35,085 nucleotides of DNA from positions 1 to 35,085 of the forward strand of contig JBJEOA010000051.1 in the NCBI GenBank assembly GCA_051880475.1, in the 5' to 3' direction. Below the pieces are notes generated by a model that worked only from the letters and a program-made list of their open reading frames with translations, ran no database searches and was not told where the DNA came from. The position numbers were made by a program, and so were the translations under genes. The DNA comes from JAUUSJ01 sp051880475. GTDB lineage: Bacteria > Bacillota > Clostridia > Lachnospirales > Lachnospiraceae. Position 1 is the first letter of the stretch; each line of letters begins with the position of its first letter. This document shows positions 32,490 to 35,085 of the stretch, piece by piece.

Positions 32490-33332
32490 TTATTTTTCCA
32501 CTATCTCAATCCCATTTTCTAAAATCGTTATCTTATGTTCTTTCCATAATCTTCCAACTGCTCTTTTAAAAGCATTTTTGCTCATCTCAAGTTTTTCTTG
32601 AATAATCTCTGGGTCAGATTTATCGTGGAGAGGTAAAAATCCTCCATTTTCACGTATTTTTTGCAAAATATATTCGCTATCTTTATCCATTTGACGATAA
32701 GCTTTCTGTCTAGTGCTAAGGTCAAGTTTTCCATCTTCCCTTACTTTCAAAACTCTTGTCTGAATTTCATCCCCCACATGTAATTTTTGGAATAACTCTG
32801 CCTTTGGAATCATTCCCATATATTTATCATCTACTGCGACAAAAACACCAAATCTCTTATTTATCTCATATACATGTCCTTTTACTAAATCATTTTTTTT
32901 ATATGGACTGTCCGTCTCAAGTAATGTATAAAGCTTCATCGTAGCACAAAGGCGCTCACTTTTATCTATATAGAGAGAGACTAAGTATTCTTTTCCCTCT
33001 TTTACTTCTGTCGTCTGCTCCTTAAAAGGAAGCAATAAATCTTTTTCTAATCCCCAGTCTAAAAATGCCCCTATTTTTGTTATCTGAACAACACGAAGCA
33101 TTGCTTTTTCTCCGACAGATAAATAGGGAATATTGGTCGTTGCAATCAAGCGATCACTAGAGTCACGATACACAAACACCTCTATCTCATCGCCAACTTT
33201 GCTATTCTTTGGCACTTGTTTCTTTGGAAGTAAAATACTTCCGTCTTTTTTTCCCACTTCGTCATTTAAATACACACCAAAATCTGTTGTATTTATAATA
33301 AATAATTTTTGTCTTTTTCCTAATTCAATCAT
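32490..33332 (-). CDS. cvfB: CvfB-family S1 RNA-binding protein
   Basis: A 280-residue protein built of three S1/OB-type domains and a C-terminal winged helix. Typical segments are LFIINTTDFGVYLND, GSILLPKKQVP, VVQITKIGAFLDWGLEKDLL, INKRFGVFVAVDDKYMGMIP and the final NAFKRAVGRLWKEHKI. CvfB (YitL) binds RNA and affects virulence gene expression and growth in Staphylococcus; the role here is inferred from the family. The ATG follows AGGAGACAAA. It stands 94 bases after the acyl-ACP thioesterase gene on the same strand. Confidence 0.92.
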   Translation of the reverse strand: MIELGKRQKLFIINTTDFGVYLNDEVGKKDGSILLPKKQVPKNSKVGDEIEVFVYRDSSDRLIATTNIPYLSVGEKAMLRVVQITKIGAFLDWGLEKDLLLPFKEQTTEVKEGKEYLVSLYIDKSERLCATMKLYTLLETDSPYKKNDLVKGHVYEINKRFGVFVAVDDKYMGMIPKAELFQKLHVGDEIQTRVLKVREDGKLDLSTRQKAYRQMDKDSEYILQKIRENGGFLPLHDKSDPEIIQEKLEMSKNAFKRAVGRLWKEHKITILENGIEIVEK

Positions 33333-33426
33333 TTTGTCTCCTAACTCTATTTTCCATCATATCAAAATATCAAAAGTTCCTGTCTGTTATCTTACCAAAG
33401 ATTCCCTACTTCTTCAACCTCTTTTA

Positions 33427-34134
33427 CTACTCGTCCTTAAACTGTATTAACGCATATGTCTCCTCTTCACCATTTTGAAATTCTACTGTCACGGTATGTT
33501 CTGTCCTATAAATATTAGGATAAAACATATCATAAAGCATACCTTCTTTTTTATATTCTGCTCGCATCTCATAGATTTTAAACTTTTCTGGGAGATATTC
33601 CATTGCCATCTCAATATACTTTTCATTATTTACATGACCATTTGTATCAATCATAACTTTCAAAATCTGAAATGGCTCTTTCTTTTCTAAATCTCCTAAA
33701 GTTTTTATCTTGCCCTTTGCGTAAGCCATATCCACTTTTTCTTCTATTCCATATTTCTCGACATCCTCCTCTGTAATTTTAGTCGGACGATTTTTTTCAA
33801 TATCTAATAAAAACCAAATAGAATTAGCTTTCGCTATTATATTTTCTCTCTCATCCATCAAAACAAAATTTCGGTATGCGCGGACACCTTTCGTATCATA
33901 CGCCCAAGTACCGACTATAATATTTTCTCCAAATTCTGGGTATCTATCTACTATAATCTGCCAAGAAGATAATAGCCATGCTTTCTTTTTATTTTCCAAA
34001 TAAGCAAGACCTATTCCTAAGTCTTCTGATTGAAAAGTACTACAATCTTGAAAATAATTTACAATCTGTGCCATATTTACTTTTTGATTCTTATCCACTT
34101 CGCTATATCTTACTCGTTCTTTTACTTGGTACAT
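33427..34134 (-). CDS. acyl-ACP thioesterase
   Basis: A 235-residue double hot-dog thioesterase of the FatA/FatB-related bacterial family (acyl-ACP_TE). Conserved segments include YSEVDKNQKVNMAQIVNYFQD, LLSSWQIIVDRYPEFGE, the IWFLLDIEKNRP-type segment and DTNGHVNNEKYIEMAMEYLP, with the Asn/His pair of the second hot dog. It releases fatty acids from ACP. The ATG at 34134 follows AAAGGAAGAAAAT; the longer open frame upstream has no site. It is 20 kb from the operon that encodes the atypical ACP, and nothing links the two. Confidence 0.9.
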   Translation of the reverse strand: MYQVKERVRYSEVDKNQKVNMAQIVNYFQDCSTFQSEDLGIGLAYLENKKKAWLLSSWQIIVDRYPEFGENIIVGTWAYDTKGVRAYRNFVLMDERENIIAKANSIWFLLDIEKNRPTKITEEDVEKYGIEEKVDMAYAKGKIKTLGDLEKKEPFQILKVMIDTNGHVNNEKYIEMAMEYLPEKFKIYEMRAEYKKEGMLYDMFYPNIYRTEHTVTVEFQNGEEETYALIQFKDE

Positions 34135-34218
34135 ATTTTCTTCCTTTCTACTCCTACAGGCAAATCTGTGGGGACTTCGCCACAAAATTATAATATTTTT
34201 TATATCAAATCAGAAAAT

Positions 34219-34249
34219 AGATACCACATATCAATCATATGCGGTATCT
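34219..34249 (-). terminator. intrinsic terminator after the BMC-like gene
   Basis: AGATACCACATAT and ATATGCGGTATCT form a 13-position stem, with one G-U pair when read on the minus strand, and a 5-base loop. It is followed by ATTTTCTG. It lies 23 bases after the stop of the small gene at 34272. Confidence 0.7.
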
Positions 34250-34271
34250 ACCTTTTTACACTTTATTACTA

Positions 34272-34586
34272 TTATCTATTCATTCTATGTTTTTGCTCGT
34301 CTAACTGAATTGCCTTCATCGCCGTCTCCACAGCAGAAGTATCTCCAAAAAATGCCAATGTCGTAATATGCTGTGGACAACTGCCTGCTATCTCTACAGG
34401 ATAGACTTTACTCGTCTTTACCACCAAATCTCCATAATACAAAACACTTGCCACTGAACCTTGATATAACCCAATCGCATTATAATGAATATCTTGCAAT
34501 TCTTTTCTTGCTTCCACGTTCAACTTACGCTCAAACATCTTCTTGCATCCCTTGCCAGGATTATAGATGATTCTTGTTTCCGCCAT
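34272..34586 (-). CDS. small BMC-domain-like protein
   Basis: A 104-residue protein. Residues 37-96 (GLYQGSVASVLYYGDLVVKT, then SKVYPVEIAGSCPQHITTLA and FFGDTSAVETAMKAI) follow the alternating beta-alpha pattern of BMC shell proteins, including the final GD-x-x-x-V-x-x-A motif. The N-terminal 35 residues are charged and not typical. No other microcompartment gene (shell, aldehyde dehydrogenase or EutN-like) is in the window, so it is an orphan. It could form a ring not tied to a compartment, or belong to a look-alike family. GGGAGGAATAGGT precedes the ATG. A terminator follows, so it is a single transcription unit. Confidence 0.55.
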   Translation of the reverse strand: MAETRIIYNPGKGCKKMFERKLNVEARKELQDIHYNAIGLYQGSVASVLYYGDLVVKTSKVYPVEIAGSCPQHITTLAFFGDTSAVETAMKAIQLDEQKHRMNR

Positions 34587-34720
34587 ACCTATTCCTCCCT
34601 TATGAGCATTTTGTTAATAATACCATAAATCGTAAAGTGAAACAAGAAACTTTTCTGTCTACTTTCTGTCTCTTATTACGCAGTTCATTCTCTTACAACT
34701 AATTTATTTTGGCAAAATAA

Positions 34721-34745
34721 AAAGAACAGTAATTTCCTGTTCTTT
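34721..34745 (-). terminator. intrinsic terminator of the tRNA cluster
   Basis: AAAGAACAG and CTGTTCTTT form a 9-bp stem with a 7-base loop, followed in the minus direction by TTATTTTGCC. It starts 5 bases after the 3' end of tRNA-Gln, so it closes the tRNA operon. Confidence 0.85.
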
Positions 34746-34750
34746 CTAAG

Positions 34751-34822
34751 CTGCCCTACCAGGATTCGAACCTGGAGATGCCGGAATCAGAATCCGGTGC
34801 CTTACCGTTTGGCGATAGGGCA
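34751..34822 (-). tRNA. tRNA-Gln (anticodon CTG)
   Basis: A 72-base cloverleaf with acceptor TGCCCTA/TAGGGCA, T-arm GGTTCGAATCC and the anticodon stem CCGGA/TCCGG holding the loop TTCTGAT. The anticodon is CTG, reading CAG codons. No CCA is encoded. It is the last gene of the cluster. Confidence 0.93.
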
Positions 34823-34857
34823 ATATGTAATTGTTGTTTTAAATAATTAAAACAGAA

Positions 34858-34931
34858 CGTGCGCTAGAGGATTCGAACCCCCGACCTTTTGGTCCGTAGC
34901 CAAACGCTCTATCCAGCTGAGCTAAGCGCAC
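34858..34931 (-). tRNA. tRNA-Arg (anticodon ACG)
   Basis: A 74-base cloverleaf with acceptor GTGCGCT/AGCGCAC, T-arm GGTTCGAATCC and the loop CTACGGA between TTTGG and CCAAA. The anticodon is ACG, expected to be edited to inosine by TadA. No CCA is encoded. Confidence 0.94.
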
Positions 34932-34942
34932 ATAAAAAATTA

Positions 34943-35029
34943 TGCCGGCGACCGGAATCGAACCGGTACGGGAGTATAAGTCCCGCAGGATTTTAAGTCC
35001 TGTGCGTCTGCCAGTTCCGCCACGCCGGC
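34943..35029 (-). tRNA. tRNA-Leu (anticodon TAA)
   Basis: An 87-base class II tRNA with acceptor GCCGGCG/CGCCGGC and the loop CTTAAAA (anticodon TAA). The long variable arm pairs CGGGA with TCCCG, and the T-arm is GGTTCGATTCC. Confidence 0.94.
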
Positions 35030-35034
35030 ATATA

Positions 35035-35085
35035 TGGGACCAATAGGGCTCGAACCTATGACCCTCTGCTTGTAAGGCAGATGCT
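35035..35085 (-). tRNA. tRNA-Val (anticodon TAC), partial
   Basis: The 3' 51 bases of a tRNA: the anticodon stem TCTGC/GCAGA with loop CTTACAA (anticodon TAC), the T-arm with GGTTCGAGCCC, and the 3' acceptor strand ending GGTCCCA. The 5' acceptor and D-arm lie beyond the window end. Confidence 0.88.

Overview
The window looks like a chromosomal segment of a low-GC, anaerobic Gram-positive bacterium of the class Clostridia, most like Lachnospiraceae. The basis is strong AT bias, GGAGG-type ribosome binding sites before nearly every gene, butyrate kinase, CvfB, a GHKL/LytTR two-component pair, and ferredoxin and flavin redox genes. The species cannot be named from the sequence.

Region 1 (1-15,360) is a large catabolic or fermentative locus. 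After the 3' end of a MerR-type regulator come 14 genes on the minus strand, transcribed from about 13,511 down to 435 and mostly tightly packed. In order of transcription they are: FMN/Fe-S flavoprotein with a zinc ribbon, small membrane protein, FAD oxidoreductase of the fumarate-reductase superfamily, NuoG/GltD-like Fe-S flavoprotein, NuoF-tail/ferredoxin protein, atypical thiolase, DUF35 zinc-ribbon/OB protein, acyl carrier protein, phosphotransacetylase-family enzyme, butyrate-kinase-family enzyme, DUF1097-like membrane protein, metallo-beta-lactamase-fold hydrolase, Sfp-type phosphopantetheinyl transferase, and an OFA-type MFS transporter. A PucR/CdaR-type regulator is transcribed divergently. 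My reading is that a substrate is imported, redox-processed by the flavin module, cleaved or transferred by the thiolase/DUF35 pair onto CoA or the dedicated ACP, and cashed in as acyl phosphate and ATP. I do not recognise this combination as a described pathway, and it is the best candidate for a new system here.

Region 2 (15,370-22,800) has a BvgS/EvgS-like hybrid sensor kinase followed by housekeeping genes on the minus strand: RlmD-type rRNA methyltransferase, YfcE-type phosphodiesterase, RdgB/HAM1 pyrophosphatase, a THUMP/RlmL-type methyltransferase and a rhodanese.

Region 3 (22,890-27,290) has a small Asn-rich repeat protein on the minus strand, then plus-strand genes for a DMT/EamA transporter, TruA and CTP synthase. 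The last has a terminator hairpin in its leader.

Region 4 (27,469-31,310) is very AT-rich: a lipoprotein, a decayed gene, a GHKL histidine kinase, a LytTR response regulator, and an unlisted 42-residue membrane/cationic peptide gene.

Region 5 (31,379-35,085) has a CPBP intramembrane protease, CvfB, acyl-ACP thioesterase, a small BMC-like protein, and a tRNA cluster on the minus strand (Val, Leu, Arg, Gln, in transcription order) with its own terminator. The tRNA-Val runs off the window end.
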